DNA of 50,817 nt, taken from the NCBI GenBank assembly GCA_021769885.1, contig JAETSA010000017.1, positions 1 to 50,817 on the forward strand, written 5' to 3'. Below the pieces are notes generated by a model. It was given only the letters and a program-made list of their open reading frames with translations. It was not told where the DNA came from and made no database searches. The first letter of the stretch is position 1. Every line of letters starts with the position of its first letter. Both the position numbers and the translations under genes were made by a program. Shown in pieces: positions 7,790 through 16,028 of the stretch. The stretch is from Bacillota bacterium. Its GTDB lineage: Bacteria > Bacillota > Clostridia > Oscillospirales > Acutalibacteraceae.

Positions 7790-8900
7790 TGGGAACACCT
7801 CCCTCTGCGTCGTCCCCCGTTAGCAGTGCTTCGGTCTGTGCCTCGCGCGCGGCGCGTCTTGCTTCGGAAAGCTGATGCTTTTCGCGCTTGGTGTACGGCA
7901 GTTTTTCAAATGCGGCACGCAATGCATTCACAAGCAGAACCGCGAACACTGCGCCTTCCTCAAATTCGCCGAACCTGCGGAACAGCATACAGAAAAGCCC
8001 CGCGCACACGCCGTACAACACCCGACCCCAAAATCGACTCGGTAAAAGGACTTCGTCAGGCAGTAAAAACAGCGCGGTGAACAGCAGCATTCCGCCCGAA
8101 AGCTCCATAAAGACAGATTGCAGGCGGCCTGTGGTGATGCGCGGGAATAAAAATGCGAAAACCGCCGCCGAGAGCAAGCAGGAAATTGCCGCCGTAAAGC
8201 CCTTCGGACGACGCACCGCCAAAAAGAGCAACGCACCCAAAAGCGCAAGCACACAGCCCGTACCCATTGCGCTCGGCAGACTTCCGGTCAAAATATCCAT
8301 ATAATTGACAAGCGAGCCGCCCATAGATGTGCCGCTTGCAAGCATTCCGCTCAAGGACATCCCCGCTGAAAATTCCGCCGAACCGAATACGGCGGGGGAT
8401 TTGCCTGCCTCCGGCAATACAGAATACCCGAATGTGTATTCGGGCAGGCAAACCGTCACAAATGCAAGTCCTGCCGCCGCAGGGGAAAACAACAGGCTGC
8501 GCGCATTGCCGAACGGGATTTCCACGACAAGTACGGCAAACGAGGTTGCCAGCATCACAAGCCAAAACGGCGAAGCAGCGGGCAGGCAAAGCGCAATCAT
8601 CACGCCCGTTGCCACCGCAGACAAATCGCGCGGCGTGGGAACGGTTTTGACGATTCTTTGCCCGACATATTCGCAGACAACCGCCGTCAAGACGGAAATG
8701 ACCATCAGACGCACCGCGCGTTCCCCGTAGGCATACCACGCCATTACGGCGGGCGCGGTGAGCATCAGCAGGCGGTCGAGCATATATTTTTGTGTGATTT
8801 TAATGCCGGCTTTCATTTCGGGCGTATAGATTTGCCCATCCTTTTGCGGAAGCGTATCCTGATGCAAAAAAATCCACCTCGTTTTCCAAGAATTTTGCAT
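7782..8900 (-). CDS. RnfD/NqrB-like membrane protein
   Basis: A 372-aa polytopic protein of the NQR2/RnfD/RnfE family. LDRLLMLTAPAVMAWYAYGERA near the N-terminus, PFGNARSLLFSPAAAGLAF in the middle, and FEEGAVFAVLLVNAL near the end align with RnfD. Canonical RnfD carries FMN on a Thr within S/T-G-A-T. Here I see no such motif, the nearest sequence being SGTSMGG. It heads the D-E-A-glycosidase operon. The first codon is uncertain: the ATG at 8900 has no clear ribosome site, while an in-frame TTG at 8867 has AGGTGG 6 bases upstream. About 35 residues of the C-terminus are hydrophilic. Confidence 0.8.
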   Translation of the reverse strand: MQNSWKTRWIFLHQDTLPQKDGQIYTPEMKAGIKITQKYMLDRLLMLTAPAVMAWYAYGERAVRLMVISVLTAVVCEYVGQRIVKTVPTPRDLSAVATGVMIALCLPAASPFWLVMLATSFAVLVVEIPFGNARSLLFSPAAAGLAFVTVCLPEYTFGYSVLPEAGKSPAVFGSAEFSAGMSLSGMLASGTSMGGSLVNYMDILTGSLPSAMGTGCVLALLGALLFLAVRRPKGFTAAISCLLSAAVFAFLFPRITTGRLQSVFMELSGGMLLFTALFLLPDEVLLPSRFWGRVLYGVCAGLFCMLFRRFGEFEEGAVFAVLLVNALRAAFEKLPYTKREKHQLSEARRAAREAQTEALLTGDDAEGGVPNG

Positions 8901-8928
8901 TGCAAACGGCTCGTCCGTGCAATAAGAT
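8900..8928 (+). promoter_or_regulatory. Promoter of the MecA-like gene
   Basis: TTGCAA (8900-8905) and TAAGAT (8923-8928) are 17 bases apart. A 7-bp hairpin GTAACCG/CGGTTAC (8949-8972) follows in the leader just before the ribosome-binding site and could modulate translation. The promoter lies in the short divergent space shared with the Rnf-like operon. Confidence 0.55.
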
Positions 8929-8988
8929 AAGAATAGAGTTTTTTATTCGTAACCGCAAGTGCTGTCGGTTACGGCTTTGGAGGGCGTT

Positions 8989-9537
8989 ATGGAAATACAT
9001 AAAAAATCAAACACCCGTTTATTTGCACAGCTGACCGAGCAGGAGCTGTCGAGCTACCGTTTAAGCTTTGAAACGCTTTGCCCCGACGGCGAGCGCACAC
9101 GCGCCGTGCTTGCAGACATTTTGGCGCACGCCGAAAACACACTCGGCTGGCGTGTACCGCCGCAAAGCCGTGTCGCGGTGGACGTACTGCCCGCCGAAAA
9201 CGGCAGCTGTATTTTTTTATTTACGGCTGTTTTAAAGGTGAAAAAGCGATACCGCATACGGCGCGATGCCTGCACGCGCCTGTGCACGCTCCGAAACAGT
9301 GACGATTTTTTGGCACTGTACGGCATCCTTCGGCATAAGCTTTTGAAGAATGCCGAAATTTCCCTTTTTAAAACGGAACAGGCGCATTACGTCGGCATTT
9401 TTCAGTTCCGCACGCCGTTTGAAGCCACTGCGGCAGGGGCACTTTTATCGGAGTTCGGGGAGACCCGCGCCGCCGACGTGCGTATATGCCGCTATTATGC
9501 GGAGCACGCTATTTCGCTGCCGCCGCCAAAGCCTTGA
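8989..9537 (+). CDS. MecA-like adaptor protein
   Basis: A 182-aa protein resembling the MecA/YpbH adaptors that feed substrates to the ClpC-ClpP protease. The N-terminal pattern LTEQELSSYRLSFETL, the TRAVLADILAHAENTLGW helix, then VDVLPAENGSCIFLFT match the MecA N-terminal domain. The C-terminal half (LYGILRHKLLKNAEISLF, YVGIFQF) fits the ClpC-binding domain. It is shorter than B. subtilis MecA (about 218 aa), with little acidic linker. The start is the ATG at 8989, with GGAGGG upstream; an earlier start at 8959 lacks a site. Its last 29 bases overlap the 3' end of rpe on the other strand. Confidence 0.78.
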   Translation: MEIHKKSNTRLFAQLTEQELSSYRLSFETLCPDGERTRAVLADILAHAENTLGWRVPPQSRVAVDVLPAENGSCIFLFTAVLKVKKRYRIRRDACTRLCTLRNSDDFLALYGILRHKLLKNAEISLFKTEQAHYVGIFQFRTPFEATAAGALLSEFGETRAADVRICRYYAEHAISLPPPKP

Positions 9538-10174
9538 ACTGTTGGATTGTCGCGGCGATGTCCGCGCTCGAGAACAGCGCATTGCCCGACACGAACACAT
9601 TCGCGCCCGCCTTTGCCGCAACAGCAATCGTCTTTTCGCCGATGCCGCCGTCCACTTGAACGTCGATATCCAAATTGCGGCGTGCGCATTCTGCGCGAAG
9701 CGCTTCAATCTTCGGCATCATATCCGCCATAAAGCTTTGCCCGCCGAAGCCCGGCTCTACGGTCATAACAAGCACCATAGAAAGCTTGTCCAAATACGGG
9801 AAAACCGCTTCAATCGGCGTTGCAGGCTTTACGGACAGTGCCGCCTTTTTGCCCGCCCCCAAAATCAAATCTATCGTTTCCGAAATATCGGAATCGCTTT
9901 CCACGTGAAAGGTGATGCTGTCCGCACCCGCCGCCAAAAAATCGGGAATATATTTTTTGGGGTCGGAAATCATCAAATGCACGTCAAACGGCAAATCGGT
10001 TGCGTGGCGAATGCACTTAACAATCGGCGCGCCGAGCGTGATGTTCGGCACAAAATGCCCGTCCATCACGTCAATGTGCACCATATCCGCTCCCGCCTTT
10101 GTAATGCGGCGCAGTTCAGCCTCCAAATTGCCGTAATCGGCAGAAAGAATAGACGGAGAAATCAAAAATTTCAT
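9509..10174 (-). CDS. rpe: Ribulose-phosphate 3-epimerase
   Basis: A 221-aa cytoplasmic TIM-barrel enzyme interconverting ribulose 5-phosphate and xylulose 5-phosphate in the pentose phosphate pathway. Motifs are SPSILSADY at the start, HIDVMDGHFVPNITLG with the catalytic Asp and metal His, FDVHLMI, MTVEPGFGGQSF, and VDGGI near the end. The ATG at 10174 begins MKFLISPS, and an upstream in-frame extension is not part of the family. It lies 11 bases after the lipoprotein gene, at the end of the leftward proB operon. Confidence 0.97.
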   Translation of the reverse strand: MKFLISPSILSADYGNLEAELRRITKAGADMVHIDVMDGHFVPNITLGAPIVKCIRHATDLPFDVHLMISDPKKYIPDFLAAGADSITFHVESDSDISETIDLILGAGKKAALSVKPATPIEAVFPYLDKLSMVLVMTVEPGFGGQSFMADMMPKIEALRAECARRNLDIDVQVDGGIGEKTIAVAAKAGANVFVSGNALFSSADIAATIQQFKALAAAAK

Positions 10175-10185
10175 AAAGTACCTCT

Positions 10186-10884
10186 TTAAAAGTTTGTATT
10201 TGAGATTGCATTGTTTTCCTGCAACAAAGTAATTGTGCCTCCGTCGCACGTGACGGTTGCAATCTTTTCGCCGATTTGGAAATTAAAATCCAACACACTT
10301 TGATTCGCGTCGGCAGCTTCCGCGCGAAACACGCACAGTGCCCCATCGGTATCCGTATTTAAAACGATATACGGCACCTCTTCAAATTCAGCAAAGACTT
10401 GAAAATCCTCAAAAATTTTCATTTCCTGCGTGGCAGAGTCAAAATATCCTGCACGAAAAATTGTGCGCCCGGAACCCCAAACGTAGGTGAAAAACAGTTC
10501 CCACTGCCCGTCCGCATTCATATCCGCAACGGCAAGGGATATAACCGAACCGCCCCATTCCCCTATGCTGTATATTTTATCTGCATACTGCAAATAGCTG
10601 AGCGCATCATACGGTAAATTGAACATATCAAATCCGTACCGCTCGGAAACCTCGCGGGGCACAATATTGTAGCAGTCCTTCACTGTCGCAGAGCGCTCCG
10701 GATAGGTCGGAAAATCATCTCCCATTTGCTTTTTGAAATTCCGCACGCCGCGCGACGACGCTTTTAGCTGAATCACCGACACCGCGTCCGCCGTTTGCGG
10801 CACTGTGCGCTGACAGCCTGTCCCAAAAAGCAATAATACAGAGAGTGCCAATGCGGTGAATCTACAAAACACTCGCCTTTTCAT
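10186..10884 (-). CDS. Putative lipoprotein
   Basis: A 232-aa protein with a type II signal peptide: basic start MKRR, a hydrophobic core, and lipobox FGTGC with the modified Cys at residue 24. The mature part has no domain I recognise. It contains SLAVADMNADGQWELFFTYV, an FG-GAP-like metal-loop segment (DMNADG) seen in beta-propeller surface proteins, but only one copy is evident. It lies between a membrane protein gene and rpe, in the same direction with short gaps, so it is probably co-transcribed. AGGGGAAAG precedes the ATG. Confidence 0.75.
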   Translation of the reverse strand: MKRRVFCRFTALALSVLLLFGTGCQRTVPQTADAVSVIQLKASSRGVRNFKKQMGDDFPTYPERSATVKDCYNIVPREVSERYGFDMFNLPYDALSYLQYADKIYSIGEWGGSVISLAVADMNADGQWELFFTYVWGSGRTIFRAGYFDSATQEMKIFEDFQVFAEFEEVPYIVLNTDTDGALCVFRAEAADANQSVLDFNFQIGEKIATVTCDGGTITLLQENNAISNTNF

Positions 10885-10896
10885 AAAGCTTTCCCC

Positions 10897-11664
10897 TTAT
10901 GCCGCCGCGTCGGTCTGTGCGGCGGATGTATTTTCAGTCGGCTCTGTGCTCGCGGTATCCTGCGCCGCCGTGGTTGCGATTTCGGGTGCGGCGGTGTTTT
11001 GCAGTGCACTGATATAGTATGCGCCGTCTTTTTCGCGCAGGGTAACCTTCATATATTTGTCGGGCTCGGGCGCAACCAGGTTGCCCTCTTTATCCTGCGC
11101 CCACTGGTCACCGCCGACATAGCCGACCGTTAAAACAATAGCGTTACTGCTTTTTTGTCTGTCCACCACGCGCGGGGTATAGGTCGGCACAACGCCCGTC
11201 AGCGGAATCGTATAGGTCTGCTTGGTGGCATCATAGGTAAACTCATAGCCGTACCCTTCAATCGAGGTATGCGTCGGGCGAATTTCCGTACCGAATAAGC
11301 GTTCAAATTCTGCGGTCACATCCGCTTCGGGAATAATCATACCGCCGTCGCCGTATTCGTACTTGTCAGGCGCGAGATCGCTTTTTAGAATCGACCAAAT
11401 CGAAATATCAATCAGCTGTGACGGATTTGCCTTGGTGATATCGTCAAAGGCGTCGGGATCGTTCATCACCACAGGGGTGAGAAGCGTGTTGTACTCGTCA
11501 AAATTACGGCTCTTTTCAACCGCCTGCTTCGCCGCGCTGACGCCCGCCACGATTACCGTGACTGCACCCACCAATGCGAGCACCGCAATCAAAAGACCCA
11601 AAGGGAACGCCCAGCGGCGCGACCCTTTTTTATGTTTTGCATTTGTTTTGCGCATATTTTTCAC
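10897..11664 (-). CDS. Hypothetical single-pass membrane protein
   Basis: A 255-aa protein with a very basic N-terminal segment (KHKKGSRR), one membrane helix at about 20-43, and an extracytoplasmic domain. The domain includes a beta-rich part (YEFTYDATKQTYTIPLTG, KYMKVTLREKDGAYYISAL) and an Ala/Thr-rich low-complexity tail of about 30 residues. I do not recognise a family. The first codon is either GTG at 11664 or ATG at 11655, the latter with GGTGA 5 bases upstream. It lies between proA and the lipoprotein gene with gaps of 22 and 12 bases. Confidence 0.75.
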   Translation of the reverse strand: MKNMRKTNAKHKKGSRRWAFPLGLLIAVLALVGAVTVIVAGVSAAKQAVEKSRNFDEYNTLLTPVVMNDPDAFDDITKANPSQLIDISIWSILKSDLAPDKYEYGDGGMIIPEADVTAEFERLFGTEIRPTHTSIEGYGYEFTYDATKQTYTIPLTGVVPTYTPRVVDRQKSSNAIVLTVGYVGGDQWAQDKEGNLVAPEPDKYMKVTLREKDGAYYISALQNTAAPEIATTAAQDTASTEPTENTSAAQTDAAA

Positions 11665-11686
11665 CGTGCTTTCGTTTATCGGGTAT

Positions 11687-12931
11687 TCAGCGAACCTGCC
11701 CGTTTCCGAAGATCTTATATTTAACGCTGGTCAGCTGCGGCAGACCCAAAGGTCCGCGCGCGTGCAGTTTTTGCGTGGAAATCCCGATTTCTGCACCGAA
11801 GCCGAACTCGCCGCCGTCGGTAAACCGCGTGCTTGCGTTATGATACACCGCCGCAGAATCCACCTCATTCAGGAATTTTTCGGCGGTTTTCGGGTTGTCG
11901 GTCACGATGCACTCGCTGTGCCCCGTGGAATACCGCGTGATGTGGGCAATCGCTTCCTCAACAGAATCCACCACGCGCACGGACATTTTATAGTCAAGAT
12001 ATTCCGTGCCCCAATCGCCCTCGTCGGCGGGCAGAATATCGGGCAGAATCGCTTTGGCGCGCGCGTCGCCGTACAGTATAACGTCCTTTTCGGAAAGACG
12101 CGCCGCAATCTTCGGGAGTGCTTTTTCTGCAATATCGGCGTGCACAACCAGGCTTTCCGCCGCATTGCACACAGATACGCGCGAGGTTTTGGCGTTAAAC
12201 ACGATTTCCGCCGCCATATCTATATTCGCATCGCGATCCACATATACGTGGCAGTTGCCCGCGCCTGTTTCGATGACGGGCACGGTCGCATTTTCGACCA
12301 CAGAGCGAATCAACCGCGCACTGCCGCGCGGAATCAGCACATCCACATAGCCCGAAAGGCGCATTAGTGCAGTCGCGCTTTCACGGGAGGTATCCTCCAC
12401 AAGCTGAATGCAGTCTGCGGGGAAATCCGTTCCGCGCAGTGCGTTTCGCATCACTTCAGCAATCGCGGTATTGGAATGAATGGCTTCCTTGCCGCCGCGC
12501 AAAAGGCACGCACTGCCTGCCTTCAGGCAAAGTGCCGCCGCGTCGCTCGTCACATTCGGGCGCGCCTCAAAAATGACGGCAATCACGCCCAACGGCACGG
12601 ATACACGTTGAATGGTAAGCCCGTTCGGGCGGGTGATTTCCGACTGCACCGCACCGATGGGGTCGGGCAAATCTGCAACCTCGCGCACGCCCTGCGCCAT
12701 CCCTCTAATGCGGTCGGCGGACAGTGCCAAACGGTCTAAGAGCGATTCCGCCATACCGTTTGCGCGCCCCGCCGCCAAATCCTTTTCGTTTTCGGCTAAA
12801 ATATAGTCCGTATTTTGTAACAGTGCATCTGCAATTTTTAAAAGCGCACTGTTTTTCGCCGCCGTTGAGGCGGTCATTAACACGCGTGAAGCGGTTTTCG
12901 CCTGCGCGCCGAGTGTTTCCAGCATCATCAT
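11687..12931 (-). CDS. proA: Gamma-glutamyl phosphate reductase
   Basis: A 414-aa enzyme of the aldehyde dehydrogenase superfamily, the second step of proline synthesis (gamma-glutamyl phosphate to glutamate semialdehyde, NADPH-dependent). Recognisable segments are GVIAVIFEARPNVTSDAAALCLKAGSA (in two parts), LLRGGKEAIHSN, IPRGSARLIR, and SVCNAAESLVVH with the catalytic Cys. Length is normal. It begins 3 bases after the proB stop, so the two form the usual proBA pair and are likely translationally coupled. Confidence 0.98.
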   Translation of the reverse strand: MMMLETLGAQAKTASRVLMTASTAAKNSALLKIADALLQNTDYILAENEKDLAAGRANGMAESLLDRLALSADRIRGMAQGVREVADLPDPIGAVQSEITRPNGLTIQRVSVPLGVIAVIFEARPNVTSDAAALCLKAGSACLLRGGKEAIHSNTAIAEVMRNALRGTDFPADCIQLVEDTSRESATALMRLSGYVDVLIPRGSARLIRSVVENATVPVIETGAGNCHVYVDRDANIDMAAEIVFNAKTSRVSVCNAAESLVVHADIAEKALPKIAARLSEKDVILYGDARAKAILPDILPADEGDWGTEYLDYKMSVRVVDSVEEAIAHITRYSTGHSECIVTDNPKTAEKFLNEVDSAAVYHNASTRFTDGGEFGFGAEIGISTQKLHARGPLGLPQLTSVKYKIFGNGQVR

Positions 12932-12934
12932 AGG

Positions 12935-13729
12935 TTATCCCTCTTTTTTACCGACAAAAAATGTGCCGACCTGTTTGCCGTCTAAGGCTTTGTATATTTC
13001 TTCGGGCGAAGTGCCGTTCATCACAATCATATCTATGCCCGCCGCAGTTGCAATTTGCGCCGCATGGAGCTTCGTCACCATACCGCCCGTGCCGAAACGC
13101 GAACCGTGTCCGCCTGCCGCCGCGAGGAGCTCCTCTGTAATTTCACGCACCTCGGGAATCAGCCGTGCGTTTTCATCCTCGTGCGGGTTTGCATCATAAA
13201 GACCGTCGATATCCGTTAAAATAATCAATGCATCTGCGCCGATAAGCTTCGCCACGATGGCGGAAAGGCTGTCATTATCGCCGTATACGATTTCTTCAAC
13301 GGCGACAGAATCGTTTTCATTGACTATCGGTACCGCGCCAAATTCAAATATTTTTTCAAAGGCGTTGGTGAGGTTTTCCCGCCGCTCGGGATTTTCCACG
13401 TCGCTTTTGGTCATCAAAAGCTGTCCTACGGTGTGTCCATATTCCGAGAACAGCTTGTCGTACATAAACATCAGCTCGCACTGCCCGACGGTTGCCGCCG
13501 CCTGTCTGCCGGGTGTGTCGGAGGGCTTCTCCTGAAGCCCCAGCTTGCCGACGCCCACACCGATTGCACCGGAGGTCACAAGCGCAACCTCTATCCCTGA
13601 ATTTACAATATCCGAAAGGACGGACACCAATTTATGCATCCGCCGTATATTGGTTTTGCCCGTGCCATAGGTCAGCGTGGAAGTCCCCACCTTGACAACC
13701 AAGCGTTTTATATCCTTTAAAACTGCCAA
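12935..13729 (-). CDS. proB: Glutamate 5-kinase, short form without PUA domain
   Basis: A 264-aa amino-acid kinase that phosphorylates glutamate for proline synthesis. It shows VVKVGTSTLT at the start, VTSGAIGVG, VNENDSVA, and GSRFGTGGMVTKLHAA. Many bacterial ProB proteins are about 360 aa with a C-terminal PUA domain; this one ends after the kinase fold, as in several Firmicutes. The start codon is TTG at 13729, with GGAG 9 bases upstream. It leads the operon proB-proA-membrane protein-lipoprotein-rpe. Confidence 0.97.
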   Translation of the reverse strand: MAVLKDIKRLVVKVGTSTLTYGTGKTNIRRMHKLVSVLSDIVNSGIEVALVTSGAIGVGVGKLGLQEKPSDTPGRQAAATVGQCELMFMYDKLFSEYGHTVGQLLMTKSDVENPERRENLTNAFEKIFEFGAVPIVNENDSVAVEEIVYGDNDSLSAIVAKLIGADALIILTDIDGLYDANPHEDENARLIPEVREITEELLAAAGGHGSRFGTGGMVTKLHAAQIATAAGIDMIVMNGTSPEEIYKALDGKQVGTFFVGKKEG

Positions 13730-13797
13730 ATCCTTCGCTCCGATCGTATATGTCCATTCGTTTTTTTCTGTTTTTGGGACGATGTATAAGTATATTC

Positions 13798-13826
13798 AGT
13801 ATACCACATCCCAAGCGAAACCACAA
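13798..13826 (-). promoter_or_regulatory. Promoter of the proBA operon
   Basis: On the minus strand, TTGTGG (13826-13821) and TATACT (13803-13798) are 17 bases apart. The leader to the proB start is about 60 bases. No T-box or other leader motif is seen. Confidence 0.65.
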
Positions 13827-13839
13827 CCATAAATTCGTG

Positions 13840-14505
13840 ATTTTGCGGGGGGCAATACAGAGCCCTACGTTCAGGGCAGATGCAGGGCGCGGGGCGCGGG
13901 TCTCCGGTGGAGACCTCTGCATACGAACAGTATGCAGAAGCGCCGACCGAGCCGGCAGGCGAGACTTTGCTCGCGCCGCAAAATCTCACATAACGCCCAG
14001 TAAGTTTGATGCGCGCGTAGGGAACGACCTCTGTGTCGTTCCGCAAAATTTTGCACGACGTGAATTTGATTTGCAAATTGTAGGGGTCGCTGACCTCAGC
14101 GACCCGCAGGCGAACACAGTTCGCCCCTACGGGGTGTGCGTCATCGTTTCGTTTGTGCAAATTTGCAGGCTTGCGCGGGCGGATGAGGTTACGGCTTTGC
14201 CATTACCCTTTTGTCGCTACGCGACATTTCCCCTATTAGGGGAATCTTCATCCGCCCCTACGGGGTGTGCGAAAACCCGACCTTGCTCGGGTCGTCGGGG
14301 GTACGGCTTCGCCATTACCCTTTTGTCGCTACGCGACATTTCCCCTAATAGGGGAATCTTCGCCGACCCCTACAAGATTGTGCGCCGTCATTGAGGTTGT
14401 GCGGAATCCAGCCGTGCTCGGGCGCTTCGTGAAGCGCCCCTACGATATAACGAATTTGCCTTGTTCTGTGTGAGATTCTTCGCTTCGCTCAAAACGACAT
14501 CTTCT
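13840..14505. repeat. Intergenic repeat block, left of the symporter-glycosidase pair
   Basis: A gene-free mosaic of palindromic cassettes. It includes GTCTCCGGTGGAGAC and CCGACCGAGCCGGCAGG (13890-13970), the GTAGGGAACGAC...GTCGTTCC hairpin (14018-14043), CGCTGACCTCAGCG, and two copies of a roughly 60-base module ending TCCCCTATTAGGGGA (14190-14250 and 14301-14360). Bases 14253-14498 are repeated at 18895-19081, apart from the inserted 14301-14360 module and a few substitutions. No coding gene is supported. Confidence 0.88.
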
Positions 14506-14560
14506 CCGCCACAGCAAAATTTTTCACTTGTTTTATATAATTTGAATATAAATATTGTAT

Positions 14561-14589
14561 TTCCCGACAAAATGGTGTATTCTTATAAT
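14561..14589 (+). promoter_or_regulatory. Possible promoter of the symporter-glycosidase operon
   Basis: A perfect TATAAT lies at 14584-14589, about 40 bases before the start codon. The -35 is weak: TTCCCG at 14561 with 17-base spacing, or TTGTAT at 14555 with 23. A weak -35 suggests an activator-dependent promoter, as is common for sugar-use genes. Confidence 0.45.
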
Positions 14590-14630
14590 AAATACACTGG
14601 TAAAACGCTTTGGAAAAGGAGTGCGATGGT

Positions 14631-16022
14631 ATGGCAAAAGCAGCGGCAAATATCCGTCCTTTCGGCATTCGTGATGAAATCGGGTATGCCTTTGGGGATT
14701 TGGGATGCAATCTTTCTTTTCAGCTCATTTCCACGTATATGTATCTGTTTTATACCCAATGCATCGGCGTCAGCGCGGAGCACTGGGCGTGGATCATCAT
14801 TGTATCCAAGGTTTGGGATGCAATTAACGATGTGTTAATCGGCAGGCTGGTTGACAGCAAGCACATCGGTAAAAAAAGCAAGTTCATTCCGTGGATTCTT
14901 CTCGGTGGTGCGGGCTTGGTTGCGCTGACGGTAATGGTCTTTACGCCGATTCAGCGTTTCCCGCAAGCCGCAAAAATTATTTGGTGTCTTGCCTCCTATT
15001 GCCTGTGGTCCGTTGCCTATACGATGGTCAATGTGCCGTACGGCTCGCTCCATTCTGTTCTGACGGAAGACCCGAAGCAACGCACAACGCTTTCCACCTT
15101 TCGCAGTATCGGCGCGGGCATCGGCGTGGTATTCACGATGCTGCTGCCGCACATTGTTTACGATGCGGACAATCAGCTTTCCGCCAACCGAATGTTCTTG
15201 GTTTCCATTGTATTTTCTGTTGCGGCATTCGGCTTTTTCTTTGCGCTGAGCCGAATGGTTACAGAGCGCGTTGTGCGTGAAGAAACGCACGAAAAGGTGA
15301 ACTATATTTCAACCGTGAAATCCTTTTTCACCAACCGTGCGATGGTCGGTATTACAATCGCTACTGTTGCGATCGTGATTTTCTATAATTCGTCGATGTC
15401 TGTCAATAATTTGGTGTTCCAATTCTATTTTAACGATGCGAAAAAATCCTCTCTTGCGATGCTTGCATCGTATGTGCCGTTGGTCGCAATGATGCCGTTT
15501 GCTTCGGCAATCGTTTCTAAAATCGGCAAAAAGAAATTCATTTGCATTTCGGGACTTGTCAGTGCCGCCGCAGGCGTACTGATGCTGTTTTTGCCCATTA
15601 CGCCGGACAAAAAGGGTATGTTTTTGTATGTCGGCGGTCTGATGCTTGTGAATATCGGCTGTTGTGTTTTCCAAATCATCGTTTGGGCAATCGTTGCGGA
15701 CTGTATTGAAAAAAGCTACCGCGAAAAGGGCGTGCGCGAAGAAGGCTCGCTGTATGCCATCTACTCTTTCTTCCGCAAGCTGGCGCAGGGCATCGGCTCG
15801 GCGGTGGTCGCGCTGTCCTTGGGTACGGTCGGCTATGTGGAAAATGCCGCTGTGCAAACCGCAGAGGCGGGCGCAGGCATTAAAAATCTGTATATCGTGT
15901 TGCTGGTTGTTGGGCTTGCCGTGATGACGCTGTCGATGAAATTTATTTATAACATCGGATTCAAGGAAGAGCAGGACTTTGGCAAGGCGATTGCTGAAGC
16001 AGAAGAACAAGAGGTTGGGTGA
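14631..16022 (+). CDS. GPH-family sugar:cation symporter
   Basis: A 463-aa transporter with about 12 membrane helices, of the glycoside-pentoside-hexuronide (MelB-like) branch of the major facilitator superfamily. GYAFGDLGCNLSFQLIS at the N-terminus, then WDAINDVLIGRLVD and VNVPYGSLHSVLTEDPKQRT, are the family's signature segments in helices and loops 1-4, including the cation-site Asp in WDAINDVLIG. It probably imports a glycoside with Na+ or H+. The ATG at 14631 has AAAAGGAG 9 bases upstream. It is 6 bases from a GH2 beta-glycosidase, so imported glycoside is likely hydrolysed inside the cell. Confidence 0.93.
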   Translation: MAKAAANIRPFGIRDEIGYAFGDLGCNLSFQLISTYMYLFYTQCIGVSAEHWAWIIIVSKVWDAINDVLIGRLVDSKHIGKKSKFIPWILLGGAGLVALTVMVFTPIQRFPQAAKIIWCLASYCLWSVAYTMVNVPYGSLHSVLTEDPKQRTTLSTFRSIGAGIGVVFTMLLPHIVYDADNQLSANRMFLVSIVFSVAAFGFFFALSRMVTERVVREETHEKVNYISTVKSFFTNRAMVGITIATVAIVIFYNSSMSVNNLVFQFYFNDAKKSSLAMLASYVPLVAMMPFASAIVSKIGKKKFICISGLVSAAAGVLMLFLPITPDKKGMFLYVGGLMLVNIGCCVFQIIVWAIVADCIEKSYREKGVREEGSLYAIYSFFRKLAQGIGSAVVALSLGTVGYVENAAVQTAEAGAGIKNLYIVLLVVGLAVMTLSMKFIYNIGFKEEQDFGKAIAEAEEQEVG

Positions 16023-16028
16023 ATACAT

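Noticed and set aside
6138-8900. A functional canonical Rnf complex
   Set aside because: Cluster cysteines and the flavin motif are missing, and subunits B, C and G are not present.
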